A stretch of DNA of 64,000 nt from Pseudoalteromonas phenolica (GCF_005886345.1 NZ_PNEC01000007.1:1-64000), one strand, 5' to 3'; shown: positions 25,669 through 35,142, counted from the first letter of the stretch. The notes: a model not told the origin generated them from the sequence alone. Translations and numbers: made by a program.

Positions 25669-27051
25669 ATGGTCTCACGTAGACAATTTACATTCAGTGC
25701 TGCGGCATTGGCTTTTTCGGGGTTAACCGTCAACATGATGGGCTGTCGCGGTAAAGAAGGCGATAGTGCGGCTTTGGCCGACATGCCGCTGTCATCAGGG
25801 TATGGCGATTTAGTTTCAGACAAAAATAGCATCCTAGACTTGCCGCCAGGGTTTAGTTATCAAGTGATCTCACAACTCGGCGATAAGATGGATGATGGTA
25901 TGCCTGTACCAGACAATGCAGATGGTATGGGGTGTATCAAATTAGATGAAGACCGTGTCGCTTTGATTCGAAATCATGAGCTGGCTCAAAAGCACGTGAA
26001 AAAGTCAGCAGCGCCATGGCAGTCTTTTCAATCTAATAAAAGTTACGATAATTTAAAGTCTGGTACAGCACTACCGGGTGGAACCTCAACATTGGTTTAC
26101 AATCTAAAAACGCAAGAGATAGAAAAACAATACATGAGCCTGATTGGCACTATCAGAAATTGTGCGGGTGGTACAACCCCTTGGGGCACTTGGTTAACTT
26201 GTGAAGAGTCAGTCGATCGCCCCGATGGTAATATTTCGAAAGATCATGGTTATATTTTTGAAGTACCTGCAGAGGCGAATGGTTTGGTAGAGCCCAAACC
26301 ATTAGTCGCGATGGGTCGTTTCAACCATGAAGCGGCTGCTGTCGACCCAAGAACCGGCATTATTTATCTGACAGAAGACAGAGGCGACAGCCTACTTTAT
26401 CGCTTTATGCCAAAAGTAAAAGGCCAGTTAAGTGAAGGGGGAACATTACAAGCCCTTGTCGTTAAACAAAAGCCAAAGTTTGATACTCGAAACTGGGCTG
26501 AAAACAGCATGGCACTGGGTGATTGGTTAGAGGTTGAATGGATCACGCTTTCAAACCCAGAAAGTCCCAATGATGATTTACGCGAACAGGGTTATGAAGC
26601 GGGCGCTGCGCTGTTTGCGCGTGGTGAAGGCATTCATTTTGGCACCAATGAATTGTATTTCTGTTGTACTAATGGAGGTCAAAAACAGTTTGGTCAAGTT
26701 ATGCGTTATCAGCCATCTGCCTTTGAGGGCACAGCGCAAGAATCTCAGCACCCAGGCTTATTACAGTTATTTGTTGAGAGCACAGATGGTAGTCAGTATA
26801 ACTTTGGTGACAACTTAACTGTGACTCCACAAGGCCATTTATTAGTGTGTGAAGACCAATATACCGATGTAACCCGAAACTTTTTAAGAGGGGTGACACC
26901 AAAAGGTGCAGTTTATCCGTTTGCAAAGCTTCACATTCAAACAGAGCCTGCAGGAGCGTGTTTCTCCCATGACGGCAAAACGTTATTTGTAAACCTTTAC
27001 TCCCCGACTAAAACCCTCGCTATTACAGGTCCTTGGGAATCATTTAGTTAA
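25669..27051 (+). CDS. phoX: PhoX family alkaline phosphatase/phosphodiesterase (DUF839), Tat-exported
   Basis: The N-terminus has a twin-arginine signal (SRRQFTF) followed by a hydrophobic core ending in MMGC, which could also be lipidated. The 460-residue product matches PhoX: LPPGFSYQVIS, ALIRNHEL, RNCAGGTTPWGTWLTCEES, MGRFNHEAAAVDPRTG-x-x-YLTEDRGDSLLYRF and LLVCEDQYTD. These carry the Asp/Glu/His ligands of the Ca/Fe centre. The enzyme releases phosphate from organic esters outside the cytoplasm. The gene is monocistronic with a hairpin 38 bp after its stop. Confidence 0.9.
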   Translation: MVSRRQFTFSAAALAFSGLTVNMMGCRGKEGDSAALADMPLSSGYGDLVSDKNSILDLPPGFSYQVISQLGDKMDDGMPVPDNADGMGCIKLDEDRVALIRNHELAQKHVKKSAAPWQSFQSNKSYDNLKSGTALPGGTSTLVYNLKTQEIEKQYMSLIGTIRNCAGGTTPWGTWLTCEESVDRPDGNISKDHGYIFEVPAEANGLVEPKPLVAMGRFNHEAAAVDPRTGIIYLTEDRGDSLLYRFMPKVKGQLSEGGTLQALVVKQKPKFDTRNWAENSMALGDWLEVEWITLSNPESPNDDLREQGYEAGAALFARGEGIHFGTNELYFCCTNGGQKQFGQVMRYQPSAFEGTAQESQHPGLLQLFVESTDGSQYNFGDNLTVTPQGHLLVCEDQYTDVTRNFLRGVTPKGAVYPFAKLHIQTEPAGACFSHDGKTLFVNLYSPTKTLAITGPWESFS

Positions 27052-27088
27052 TAGCGACTTATATTCATACCTAAAACTCGTTTTCAGT

Positions 27089-27112
27089 CGGCTACGTTTC
27101 AAACCGTAGCCG
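27089..27112 (+). terminator. terminator-like hairpin
   Basis: CGGCTACG (27089-27096) pairs with CGTAGCCG (27105-27112) over an eight-base loop, downstream of the PhoX gene. The following bases are C/T-rich rather than a pure T-run. Confidence 0.6.
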
Positions 27113-27304
27113 CCCTCTTCTAGAGAAGTTAAAGATAAATTAAAAGTATAATTGTTAAATTATCTCTTTCTTATGTGGTTTTATCGGGTTTATTTTTAGT
27201 CTGTGAATAAATTGTTAAACTACCCTCATTTTTACAATTCTAACTTTTATGTAGATTGTTAGATCAGAAATAAAATAATAAATATTTAATATAGGAAGTA
27301 AAAA

Positions 27305-28861
27305 GTGTCGACAAGTGAAGTAGCTCAGCCAAGTAGCGGTGGTATCGTTGCATTTATTGAAAAGGCAGGTAAAAAAATACCCGATCCCATTATTATATTT
27401 ATGTGGTTTTTGGTATTCGTATTTGCTTTAACCGCATTAATAGGCGGTTTAACGTTCGAAACACAAAGCGCTGATGGCAGCGCAATAACGCATACCATCA
27501 AAAATATGACAGAGGCGGAACATGTGCGTTGGGTGTTTGATAATGCCCTGCTGAACAACTGGCTCGGTTTTGGTGGCGGCGTATTAGGGGTTATCTTAAT
27601 CGTGATGTTAGGTGTAGGGGTAGCTGAAAGCTCAGGCTTATTCAATGCCCTTATTAAGAAAATTGGCACACGTTTAAATGAAAAGTTTCTAGCGCCTGCA
27701 CTTATCTTTTTAGGGATCATGAGCTCAATCGCAACCGATGCGGGCTACCTTATTCTTATTCCTTTGGCAGGTCTCTTATATGCGGGCCTTGGTAAAAACC
27801 CAATGATAGGTATGGCGGCTGCATTTGCCGGTGTATCAGCGGGGTTCAGTGCCAACTTAATCCCAGCCACGCCAGTAGATGTGATCATTGGTTTGAATGC
27901 ACAAATTTTTGCTGAATCTCAAGGCATTCCTTTCCAAGCGGCAGATGGCAGTGCACTTACGCCAGCAACCATGCATTACTACTTTATTTTTGTCTCGACC
28001 TTTATGCTGGTGGGATTAGGTGCATGGGTAACCAAGAAGTTCATCGAACCTAAGTTTAAAGATATGCCTTATGACTTACCTGAGGGTATGGACTTGTCTG
28101 ATTTTTCAGTGACTGAAGACGAGAAAAAAGGTCTTCGTGCCGCATTTTGGGGTCTACTTGCTTCAATTGGCGTAGTGGTTTTATTGGCGCTAGGGCCGCT
28201 AGCTCCATACGAAAATGACGCGGGCAAAACCGTGACGCCTTATTTAAATAATGTGATCTTGTTGATCACCTTTATTTTTACCTCTGTGGGTGCTGCTTTT
28301 GGTGTCGCAACAGGTAAATTCAAAAGCCTGATGGACGTAGTAAAAGCCATGGTCGCGCAAATGAATACCATGGGTTATATCTTAGTGCTTACCTTCTTCT
28401 GTTATAACTTCTTAGGTATTTTAGGTTATTCAGGCTTAGGCACATACATCACTTATCTAGGCGCAAGTGGTTTATCTGCGATGGGGTTACAAGATTCACC
28501 AATTATGTTGATAATCGGCTTTGTATTAACCACTGCTCTGATTAACCTATTCGTTGGTGGTCTTACGTCAAAGTGGATGCTATTAGGCCCAATTTTCGTG
28601 CCTATGCTGTATGCAGTAAACCCAGCCATGACGCCAGAACTTGTCGCTGCTGCGTATCGAGTTGCAGACTCATCGACAAACATCATCACTCCGATGATGA
28701 CGTATGCCGGTGTTATTTTAGCGTTTATGCGTAAGTACAATAAAAACCTGAGTTTCGGTGATGTGATCACCATGATGATCCCGTACTCACTGACCTTCTT
28801 AGTGTTCTGGACTGGCTTATTAATCGCGTTCTTCGCGTTCAACATCCCGTTTGGGTTCTAA
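27305..28861 (+). CDS. AbgT family transporter (p-aminobenzoyl-glutamate/antimetabolite exporter group)
   Basis: A GTG start at 27305 with AGGAAG ten bases upstream opens a 518-residue membrane protein. Diagnostic stretches are IPDPIIIFMWFLVFVFALTAL, GIMSSIATDAGYLILIPLAGLLY, GFSANLIPATPVDVIIG and RVADSSTNIITPMMTYAGVIL, which match the AbgT/MtrF family. Family members take up p-aminobenzoyl-glutamate or export sulfonamide-type antimetabolites. The inverted hairpin-forming elements of the fold include the conserved DSSTN. The stop codon directly abuts a copy of the dispersed repeat at 28862. No aminobenzoyl-glutamate hydrolase gene is adjacent. Confidence 0.93.
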   Translation: MSTSEVAQPSSGGIVAFIEKAGKKIPDPIIIFMWFLVFVFALTALIGGLTFETQSADGSAITHTIKNMTEAEHVRWVFDNALLNNWLGFGGGVLGVILIVMLGVGVAESSGLFNALIKKIGTRLNEKFLAPALIFLGIMSSIATDAGYLILIPLAGLLYAGLGKNPMIGMAAAFAGVSAGFSANLIPATPVDVIIGLNAQIFAESQGIPFQAADGSALTPATMHYYFIFVSTFMLVGLGAWVTKKFIEPKFKDMPYDLPEGMDLSDFSVTEDEKKGLRAAFWGLLASIGVVVLLALGPLAPYENDAGKTVTPYLNNVILLITFIFTSVGAAFGVATGKFKSLMDVVKAMVAQMNTMGYILVLTFFCYNFLGILGYSGLGTYITYLGASGLSAMGLQDSPIMLIIGFVLTTALINLFVGGLTSKWMLLGPIFVPMLYAVNPAMTPELVAAAYRVADSSTNIITPMMTYAGVILAFMRKYNKNLSFGDVITMMIPYSLTFLVFWTGLLIAFFAFNIPFGF

Positions 28862-29203
28862 GTGCAAAATATATCTCGCTCCGCGAGATTACTTTTGCGC
28901 AAGGTGAAATGAGCGAGTTTAACCACTCTGGCTAGTGTTTGTTGCGTAGCAAGGTTATTTCTGCGCAACGTGGAATAAGCCGTTTTATATACTGTTAAGA
29001 AGTACTCTGTAAGCGAGATTACTTTTGCGCAAGGGTGACGAGTGACCGGAACGTAGTGCCGCAGCACGAGTAAGTGAGGGTATGGATACCCGAAGGACAA
29101 TGCTACAGGGACGTAATCCCGCACGATATAAAATCGCGCCTACAAAGCAGCAACCTACTCGAACCCAACCTGTAGGCGCGGCTTTATGCCGCGCATTGTT
29201 TAG
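28862..29203. repeat. cluster of dispersed stem-loop repeats
   Basis: Three copies of the TTACTTTTGCGCAA repeat lie here (28862-28913, 28941-28978, 29009-29038). The first starts on the base after the AbgT stop and has a nested structure: outer stem GTGCAAAA/TTTTGCGC (28862-28869, 28893-28900) and inner stem ATCTCGC/GCGAGAT. Further right are hairpins GGGTATGGATACCC near 29080 and an inverted pair CGCGCCTACA / TGTAGGCGCG leading to the stem GCGCGGC-TTTAT-GCCGCGC (29176-29194), which may end the GNAT gene. No protein-coding content is credible. Confidence 0.75.
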
Positions 29204-29686
29204 TTACTTCTCTGCAAAATTCACCAGTGTTTCACCACTCATGCGATAACCAATCCACTCATGTTGTGGCTCTGCGCCCAATGATTCGTAGAATTCGCGT
29301 GATGGCGTATTCCAATCTAAACAGCTCCATTCAAATCGGCCACAGCCTTTTTCAACGGCGATTTGTGCTAAACGTTTAAGTAGGGCAATACCAGCGCCTT
29401 TGCCTCTATGCTCAGGTGACACGTATAAATCTTCAAGATAAAGACCTGGCTTTGCTAGCCAAGTTGAATAGTTATAAAAATACACCGAGAAACCAATGGC
29501 TTCACCATCTAATTCACAAATTAAACCATGCACACCACTGTGCTCTGCGAACATGCTCGACTTAATGGTTTCTGGTGTGGCTAACACTTCATGCTCTGCT
29601 TTTTCATAAATGGCGAGCTCTTTAATAAAATATAAAATGGTGTCGATGTCGGTGACTTCTGCGGGTCGAATGGTAAGTTGTGACAT
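29204..29686 (-). CDS. GNAT family N-acetyltransferase (SSAT/diamine-acetyltransferase-like)
   Basis: The 160-residue protein fits the spermidine/spermine or thialysine acetyltransferase group: IRPAEVTDIDTILYFIKELAIYEKAEHEV at the start, the CoA motif EDLYVSPEHRGKGAGIALLK, and GRFEWSCLDWNTPSREFYESLGA. The segment FSVYFYNYSTWLAKPGLYLEDLYV is especially characteristic. The likely role is acetylation of a polyamine or small amine. It is divergent from a LysR gene, a possible regulator. Confidence 0.9.
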   Translation of the reverse strand: MSQLTIRPAEVTDIDTILYFIKELAIYEKAEHEVLATPETIKSSMFAEHSGVHGLICELDGEAIGFSVYFYNYSTWLAKPGLYLEDLYVSPEHRGKGAGIALLKRLAQIAVEKGCGRFEWSCLDWNTPSREFYESLGAEPQHEWIGYRMSGETLVNFAEK

Positions 29687-29798
29687 AGCGCTTCCTCTTG
29701 GGTCTTATTCGCTCGTTATTTACTTTTTAAATATTAACCGAACAGAATAATGAAACCAGTGCATAATGTTCATAGTTAAATGAATACGGTGCAGGTTT

Positions 29799-30704
29799 AT
29801 GGATCTCAAACAGTTTGACCTCAATTTATTACTGCTGTTCGATAAGCTTTATCAATATCGGTCGGTCTCAAAGGCCGCTGAGTCGTTATATTTAAGTCAA
29901 TCTGCGTTTAGTCACGGCTTAGCTAGGCTGAGAAAGCGCCTAGACGACCCTTTATTTATTCGAGTGAATAATCAAATGCAGGCGACTGAAAGAGCTGAGC
30001 AATTAGCCCAGTATGTAAAACAAGCCTTGCCGTTACTAGAACTCGGACTAGGTCAAGCAAGCGGTTTCGACGCAAGTCACAGTGAGAAAACATTCCGTAT
30101 CGCCGCGACCGATTACACTGAGTTTTGTTTTTTGCCTAAACTAACTCGGCACTTTGCCAAACAAGCGCCGCATATTCAGATTGAGATCTTGCCAGCCAGC
30201 CCTTTACCAATTAAAGAACAGTTGGAGCAGCGAAACTTAGATTTCGTATTAGGCTTTCAGCATGATGAACACCCGCAAGCCGGTGTTGAGCAGCTTGCTT
30301 GGTTCAGCGACAGTTACATTACCTTAGTGTGTAAAGCGCACCCGAGAATAAAAAATGCGCTGTCTCTAGAGCAATTTTTACAAGAGCAGCATATACGCAT
30401 CGCACCGTGGGGAGAGTCACAAGGTATTGTCGACCAAGTATTAGCGAATTTAGGTCATACACGTCATGTTGCGTGTCAGCAAACCAGTGTACTTGTAGCA
30501 CCGCACCTAGTGGCAGGCAGCGAGTATTTATTAACCCTGCCGACTCAAGTTGCCAAACAAGTACAGCAAGGGCAAAAGCTAACACGGTTACCACCACCTA
30601 TCACGGTGCCCGACTATCATTTACAGCTTTATTGGCATCCACTAAAAGCCAGTAACCAGGCCAATAGATGGTTTGTAGAGCAAGTTAAAACCCTGTTTTT
30701 ATAG
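29799..30704 (+). CDS. LysR family transcriptional regulator
   Basis: The 301-residue protein has the LysR N-terminal helix-turn-helix (FDLNLLLLFDKLYQYRSVSKAAESLYLSQSAFSHGLARLRKRL) and a C-terminal effector domain starting near residue 90 (KTFRIAATDYTEFCFLPKL). The SxSAFSHxLxRLR core is standard. The effector is unknown. The divergent orientation to the polyamine-type GNAT, with 112 bp between them, makes that gene a reasonable target. Confidence 0.92.
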   Translation: MDLKQFDLNLLLLFDKLYQYRSVSKAAESLYLSQSAFSHGLARLRKRLDDPLFIRVNNQMQATERAEQLAQYVKQALPLLELGLGQASGFDASHSEKTFRIAATDYTEFCFLPKLTRHFAKQAPHIQIEILPASPLPIKEQLEQRNLDFVLGFQHDEHPQAGVEQLAWFSDSYITLVCKAHPRIKNALSLEQFLQEQHIRIAPWGESQGIVDQVLANLGHTRHVACQQTSVLVAPHLVAGSEYLLTLPTQVAKQVQQGQKLTRLPPPITVPDYHLQLYWHPLKASNQANRWFVEQVKTLFL

Positions 30705-30814
30705 GCTTAATCAAAACAAAAATAACTGGGGTGAAAAAACTTTAAAAATATTTCACCCCCTAATTCATAGTCGTCCGTTTATAGCAGTAAACCTTCTATA
30801 AAAAGAGACAGAAT

Positions 30815-32545
30815 ATGAAAACCAACAAAACCTTAATTGCATTAACCCTTGGCGCTTTGTTTAGCTCTTTGCTTATGACTGGCTGCTCGAACCAAGACTG
30901 CAAGAGTGAACAAACGGCGCAAAAAAACCAAGAACAATCTCAACAAGAGCGTAGAACAGCTCAAGAAGCCGTAGAAAATATTACGGTGACGGGGAGTCAG
31001 ATCACAGAGGCGCAAGCCGATGACCTTACAAATGCTAGAGCCGTTGAATATATGCAGCTTAGTCAACCACAAGCATTGATTGCAGCGCCTGAAATGCGCA
31101 AAAGAATTGCGCCGCCAGCCCCTGAGTTTTTTGCTCATCCTGAGGAGCGTGATAATTACCTACCGAGCGAGAGCAATGGGGTATTTCAAGCCGCAACAAC
31201 GCCTTTATCGACCTTTTCGGTGGATGTAGACACGGGCAGCTACGCCAATATTCGCAGTTATTTAAGTATGGGGCAAATGCCACCGACCGATGCAGTGCGC
31301 GAAGAAGCCTTTATTAATTACTTTGATTACAACTACAACGTGCCAGAAGACAAATCGCAGCCGTTTGCGACTTTTACAGAGTTGGCCCCAGCACCTTGGA
31401 ATGATGAACGCCATATTTTGCGTATCGGCCTGCAAGGTTATGACTTACCGGCAAGTGAAAGAAAACCATCGAATCTGGTGTTTTTAGTCGACGTGTCGGG
31501 GTCGATGCACGACAAAAATAAACTGCCTTTATTGGTACAAAGCCTAACCATGATGGTAAAGCAGTTATCAGCCCGCGATACCGTGAGTTTAGTTACGTAC
31601 GCAGGTAATGTGCAGGTGGTGTTAAGTCCTACTAAGGGTAAAGAAAAGCAAACCATCATAAATGCCTTAAAAGAACTCAAAGCAGGGGGCGGCACCTATG
31701 GTGAAAGTGGTATCAAAATGGCTTATCAAGAAGCGAAAAAAGCTTTTATTAAGGGTGGTGTGAACCGGGTCATTTTGGCCACTGATGGAGACTTTAATGT
31801 TGGTACCACAAGTATCGATGCGTTAAAAGATTTAATCGCAGAGCAGCGTAAACAAGGCATTTCATTAACCACACTGGGCTTTGGGCGAGGCAATTATAAC
31901 GATGCCATGATGGAGCAATTAGCCAACATAGGTGATGGTAATCACGCTTATATTGATACCCTACATGAAGCACAAAAAGTCTTGTTAAGACAAATGAGTG
32001 GCACACTGCAGAGTATCGCCAACGACGTAAAAATTCAGCTCGAGTTTAATCCCGCTGAGGTTAAAGAATATCGTCTGATCGGTTATCAAAACCGTTTATT
32101 AAAAGACGAAGACTTTAATAACGATAAAGTCGATGCCGGTGAAATTGGGGTAGGTCATACGGTGACTGCATTGTACGAAGTGACTTTAGCAGGTAATAAA
32201 GGGCAAGTGGATGAGCTGCGTTACCAGCAAAAGAAAATGGTCAGTACCAGTGATGAATTACTTCATGTGAAAATTCGTTATAAATTACCGGGCGACACTG
32301 AGAGTAAACTGATCAGCCAAGTGGTCAATAAACAGCAGGTGTTACCAGACTTTAATAGCGCAAGCTCCGACTTTAAATTTGCAACCTCAGTGGCAGCATT
32401 TGCTCAAAAGCTTAAACAAAGCCAGTACCTTGGTGACATGAACTATCAAGATATTGCCAGTATTGCGCGGGCAAATAGAGGGGATGATCCGTTTAACTAT
32501 CGCGGTGAATTTGTTAACTTGGTCGAATTGGCCAGTGCACTTTAA
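30815..32545 (+). CDS. von Willebrand factor A domain lipoprotein (YfbK-like)
   Basis: The 576-residue protein has a lipobox (LLMTGC, Cys24), a Gln-rich linker, the short motif ITVTGSQI, a YfbK N-terminal domain (STFSVDVDTGSYANIRSYLSMGQMPP) and a VWA domain with an intact MIDAS start DVSGSM, then the Thr and Asp loops (TYAG, TDGDFNVG). A C-terminal domain of the YfbK family follows. MIDAS proteins bind partner proteins through a metal ion. The gene lies 21 bp ahead of an ECF sigma gene, so the lipoprotein may take part in an envelope signalling route. Confidence 0.9.
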   Translation: MKTNKTLIALTLGALFSSLLMTGCSNQDCKSEQTAQKNQEQSQQERRTAQEAVENITVTGSQITEAQADDLTNARAVEYMQLSQPQALIAAPEMRKRIAPPAPEFFAHPEERDNYLPSESNGVFQAATTPLSTFSVDVDTGSYANIRSYLSMGQMPPTDAVREEAFINYFDYNYNVPEDKSQPFATFTELAPAPWNDERHILRIGLQGYDLPASERKPSNLVFLVDVSGSMHDKNKLPLLVQSLTMMVKQLSARDTVSLVTYAGNVQVVLSPTKGKEKQTIINALKELKAGGGTYGESGIKMAYQEAKKAFIKGGVNRVILATDGDFNVGTTSIDALKDLIAEQRKQGISLTTLGFGRGNYNDAMMEQLANIGDGNHAYIDTLHEAQKVLLRQMSGTLQSIANDVKIQLEFNPAEVKEYRLIGYQNRLLKDEDFNNDKVDAGEIGVGHTVTALYEVTLAGNKGQVDELRYQQKKMVSTSDELLHVKIRYKLPGDTESKLISQVVNKQQVLPDFNSASSDFKFATSVAAFAQKLKQSQYLGDMNYQDIASIARANRGDDPFNYRGEFVNLVELASAL

Positions 32546-32566
32546 TACATAGAAACTTTAATATTT

Positions 32567-33202
32567 ATGACTCAAATCGCGCAATTACAATCAGACACGG
32601 ACGAAGCGCTGATGCTCAGCTATGGCAAAGGCTGCCAAGCCGCCTTTGCCGAGTTATACGGCCGACATAAAGGACCAATGTATCGTTATGTGTGTCGTCA
32701 ATTAGGTGCAAAGCATCAGGCTAAAGCTCAAGAGCTATTTCAAGAAATTTGGCTCAGAGTCATCGATAATCGGGCCAGTTATACGGTTGCGGCTAAGTTC
32801 AGCACTTGGCTTTACCGCATCGCCCATAATTTGTTGATTGATGAACACAGAAAACACACCGCGCGCGGTGAGCATCTAGTATTGGTTGATGAGGCGCTTA
32901 ATAGTAACGATAGTGAGTCACCTGCTGTGCTAAGTTCAAGCCAAGACAATCACGAAAGCGAGATACATAATGACTTCTTGCAACGGGCGATTAAGCACTG
33001 TGTAGAATTACTGGTACCACAGCAAAGAGACGCATTTTTGTTGCGCCATGAAGCCGGATTTAGCGCAAGCCAAGTATGCGAAATTGTTGAGGCAAAACCC
33101 GAAACCGTGAAAACACGATTACGCTATGCTATGTCACAGCTAAGAGATTGTTTGCATCGCAAAGTAGACGCATCAGAAACAGGAGGCGCACGACAAGCAT
33201 GA
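32567..33202 (+). CDS. ECF-type RNA polymerase sigma factor
   Basis: The 211-residue protein has sigma region 2 (AFAELYGRHKGPMYRYVCRQL, ELFQEIWLRVIDNRASY, FSTWLYRIAHNLLIDEHRK) and region 4 (VPQQRDAFLLRHEAGFSASQVCEIVEAKPETVKTRLRYAMSQLRDCL). It overlaps the next gene by four bases (ATGA), the usual sigma/anti-sigma arrangement. The stretch between the regions is longer than usual and acidic. Its target promoters are not known; the VWA lipoprotein gene just upstream may belong to its operon. Confidence 0.92.
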   Translation: MTQIAQLQSDTDEALMLSYGKGCQAAFAELYGRHKGPMYRYVCRQLGAKHQAKAQELFQEIWLRVIDNRASYTVAAKFSTWLYRIAHNLLIDEHRKHTARGEHLVLVDEALNSNDSESPAVLSSSQDNHESEIHNDFLQRAIKHCVELLVPQQRDAFLLRHEAGFSASQVCEIVEAKPETVKTRLRYAMSQLRDCLHRKVDASETGGARQA

Positions 33203-33960
33203 ATAAGCAATTTAGTGATGACGAAATCATCAAGCTTTATCAGCAAAATAACGATGCAATGCCGCCCAAACATATAGATGACGTTATTTTAGCGCGTGCT
33301 GCAGATACCGTTAATGGTGAAAATAATACTTTTGATAAAAAAGAATACGATAACAGAGTTTTAGAGAGTAAATTACGATCGCAAAAAGCGACGAAAACCT
33401 CAAGCAGGTGGTGGCAATATTCAGGGCTCGCAGCCGCAATCGTCGCCGTTGCCGTGTTAGCGCCTTGGCAGTATTACCAAGATCCTATGTTAGTTTCAGT
33501 TGAATCAGTTGAAGTGCCAGCGATTTCAAAAGCGAAGCAAGCACAAGAAAGTGCCCCACAAATTGAGCGTGTAGAAATGCTAGCTGAAGACGTGCAAATG
33601 GAACGAATAGAAGTCACAGGCGCGAGAATTGAACGCGCAGCACCAGAGCAAAAAGCGCGAGTTGTTCAGCCTGTCTCACCAGTTATGTATGGCACTAATT
33701 TGTCTGAGCCAAATACCGAGCTGAATGCCAAGCCAAACGGCAAGTTTAAAGATATTTTAGCAAAGCTAGAAAACAAAGATGAAGCAGGCGCCCAAAGCGC
33801 ATTAATTAAGTTACTTAAAGAAAAACCAGAATATCATGATGATATTCCAGAGCCATTAGAAGAATTATATCAAGCACTTGTAAAAAGTGGCAAAATTGAA
33901 CGACCAGAAACGTCGTCAAAATCAGACGATAAATCGAAAGATAAGAACAAAAGTACTTAG
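33199..33960 (+). CDS. membrane-anchored anti-sigma-factor-like protein
   Basis: The ATG at 33199 overlaps the sigma stop codon and has AGGAGG at 33181. The 253-residue product has a cytoplasmic N-terminus (FSDDEIIKLYQQNNDAMPP, like short anti-sigma domains), one membrane helix (WWQYSGLAAAIVAVAVLAPW, about 77-96) and a periplasmic region with the motif RIEVTGARI, a low-complexity stretch and a charged Lys/Asp/Ser-rich tail. No zinc-binding anti-sigma motif (HxxxCxxC) is seen. Role as anti-sigma is inferred from position and topology. Confidence 0.72.
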   Translation: MNKQFSDDEIIKLYQQNNDAMPPKHIDDVILARAADTVNGENNTFDKKEYDNRVLESKLRSQKATKTSSRWWQYSGLAAAIVAVAVLAPWQYYQDPMLVSVESVEVPAISKAKQAQESAPQIERVEMLAEDVQMERIEVTGARIERAAPEQKARVVQPVSPVMYGTNLSEPNTELNAKPNGKFKDILAKLENKDEAGAQSALIKLLKEKPEYHDDIPEPLEELYQALVKSGKIERPETSSKSDDKSKDKNKST

Positions 33961-33979
33961 CTTTAATAGAAGAGCAAAT

Positions 33980-34411
33980 ATGTACGAAATTAAACAAGGT
34001 CAACTCAGTGATATTCTGGTTATAGAAACCAATATCCCTGAGTTTGGCGCGCCAAAAACCTTAGAAATCATAAAGCAAAGGCTAGCAGATAAAACCTATT
34101 TACTGCTGGTGGCTTATCACAATGAGCAACCTGTGGGATATAAATTGGGTTATGCGCTATGTGACACGGTTTTTTATAGCTGGTTAGGTGCAGTGATGCC
34201 TGAGCATCGAGGGCAAGGTCTCGCACAAAGAATGCTTAATGAACAAGAAGCTTGGTTGCAAGCACAAAATTATCAAGCGGTGCAGGTTAAAACCATGAAC
34301 CGCTTTCGAGCCATGCTCGCCATGTTAGTGAAAAACCACTATCACATCATTGATATTGAGCCGGGTGATACGTCACTCGACAATAAGATGCGCTTTGCAA
34401 AAGTGTTTTAA
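33980..34411 (+). CDS. GNAT family N-acetyltransferase
   Basis: The ATG at 33980 is chosen because a long frame back to 33887 would overlap the anti-sigma gene. The 143-residue product has LADKTYLLLVAYHNEQPVGYKLGYAL, the CoA motif A (AVMPEHRGQGLAQRMLNEQE) and VQVKTMNRFRAMLAMLVKNHYHI, typical of small cytoplasmic GNATs. It follows the anti-sigma gene by 19 bp, so the transcript may be shared. Confidence 0.85.
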   Translation: MYEIKQGQLSDILVIETNIPEFGAPKTLEIIKQRLADKTYLLLVAYHNEQPVGYKLGYALCDTVFYSWLGAVMPEHRGQGLAQRMLNEQEAWLQAQNYQAVQVKTMNRFRAMLAMLVKNHYHIIDIEPGDTSLDNKMRFAKVF

Positions 34412-34481
34412 TCTTTATCGACTCGAACACTGTCTTCTAAGTTAAAAATCTAGATAAAAAGCTAAAAGGAAAGTAAAAACA

Positions 34482-35102
34482 ATGCGGTTTATTTATGTGG
34501 TCGACCCCATGTGCGCTTGGTGTTATGGCTTTGCGCCTGAGCTTGCGGCATTTTTAAAGCAGCACCCAGAGATTAAAGTTGACTGGATCATGGGTGGGCT
34601 CGCGCCTGACAATGACCAACCAATGGATGAAAGCCTTCGTACTGCAATTGCCGGCTACTGGCAGCAAATAGAGCAACGCACGCAAGTGAGTTTTAATCAC
34701 GATTATTGGCAGCTAAATACCCCATATCGCTCTACCTACCCAGCCTGTCGCGCCGTGATAGCAGCAGAAACCTTAATCCCCAACAGTGCAGAGCTTATGG
34801 TTAAAGCGATTCAATCTGCGTATTACCAAAAAGCACAAAACCCGTCTTTGCAACAAACGCTTGTTGAATGTGCGCTAAGCATAGGTTTGGATGGTACTGA
34901 GTTTGAAAAAGTGTTGTTATCGGCTGAAACTGAAAGTCAATTACAGCAGCATTTGGGCTTGGTGCAACAGCTTAGAGTGAGTGGTTTTCCGGCGTTATTT
35001 TACGTGAATGACAATGATGAAGCGTTTGCTTTGGCGTTGGGGTTTTGTGAGGTAGGGGATTTAATTCAGAGATTTGATAAGTGCAAAAACAACATTGCAT
35101 AG
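34482..35102 (+). CDS. DsbA/FrnE-family thioredoxin-like protein
   Basis: The 206-residue cytoplasmic protein has CAWC at residues 11-14 in the position of a thioredoxin CxxC, then MGGLAPDN, HDYWQLNTPYRSTYPACRAV and the cis-proline region VSGFPALFYVN, all matching the FrnE-like DsbA group. Such proteins may act as disulfide or glutathione-type isomerases in the cytosol. The last six codons and stop overlap the start of a dispersed-repeat copy (35083-35130). The final 346 bases recur as a diverged duplicate at 36092-36440. Confidence 0.87.
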   Translation: MRFIYVVDPMCAWCYGFAPELAAFLKQHPEIKVDWIMGGLAPDNDQPMDESLRTAIAGYWQQIEQRTQVSFNHDYWQLNTPYRSTYPACRAVIAAETLIPNSAELMVKAIQSAYYQKAQNPSLQQTLVECALSIGLDGTEFEKVLLSAETESQLQQHLGLVQQLRVSGFPALFYVNDNDEAFALALGFCEVGDLIQRFDKCKNNIA

Positions 35103-35130
35103 CAAGGTTACTTTTGCACAATATGAAATA
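35083..35130 (+). repeat. dispersed stem-loop repeat (copy overlapping a stop codon)
   Basis: GTGCAAAAACAACATTGC runs into the frnE-like stop codon and continues as AGCAAGGTTACTTTTGCA, the core of the dispersed family. The outer stem GTGCAAAA / TTTTGCAC is intact. Other copies lie at 28862, 28941, 29009, 36815 and, split by IS30, 37944/39059. Confidence 0.7.
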
Positions 35131-35142
35131 GGATGTTGCAGC

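Noticed and set aside
27144..27262. Three ATTGTTARA-like direct repeats upstream of the AbgT gene
   Set aside because: Short, AT-rich and irregularly spaced; chance is likely in such sequence.
28858..29124. 88-residue minus-strand frame in the repeat cluster
   Set aside because: The frame is made of repeat sequence with stem-loops, not a gene.
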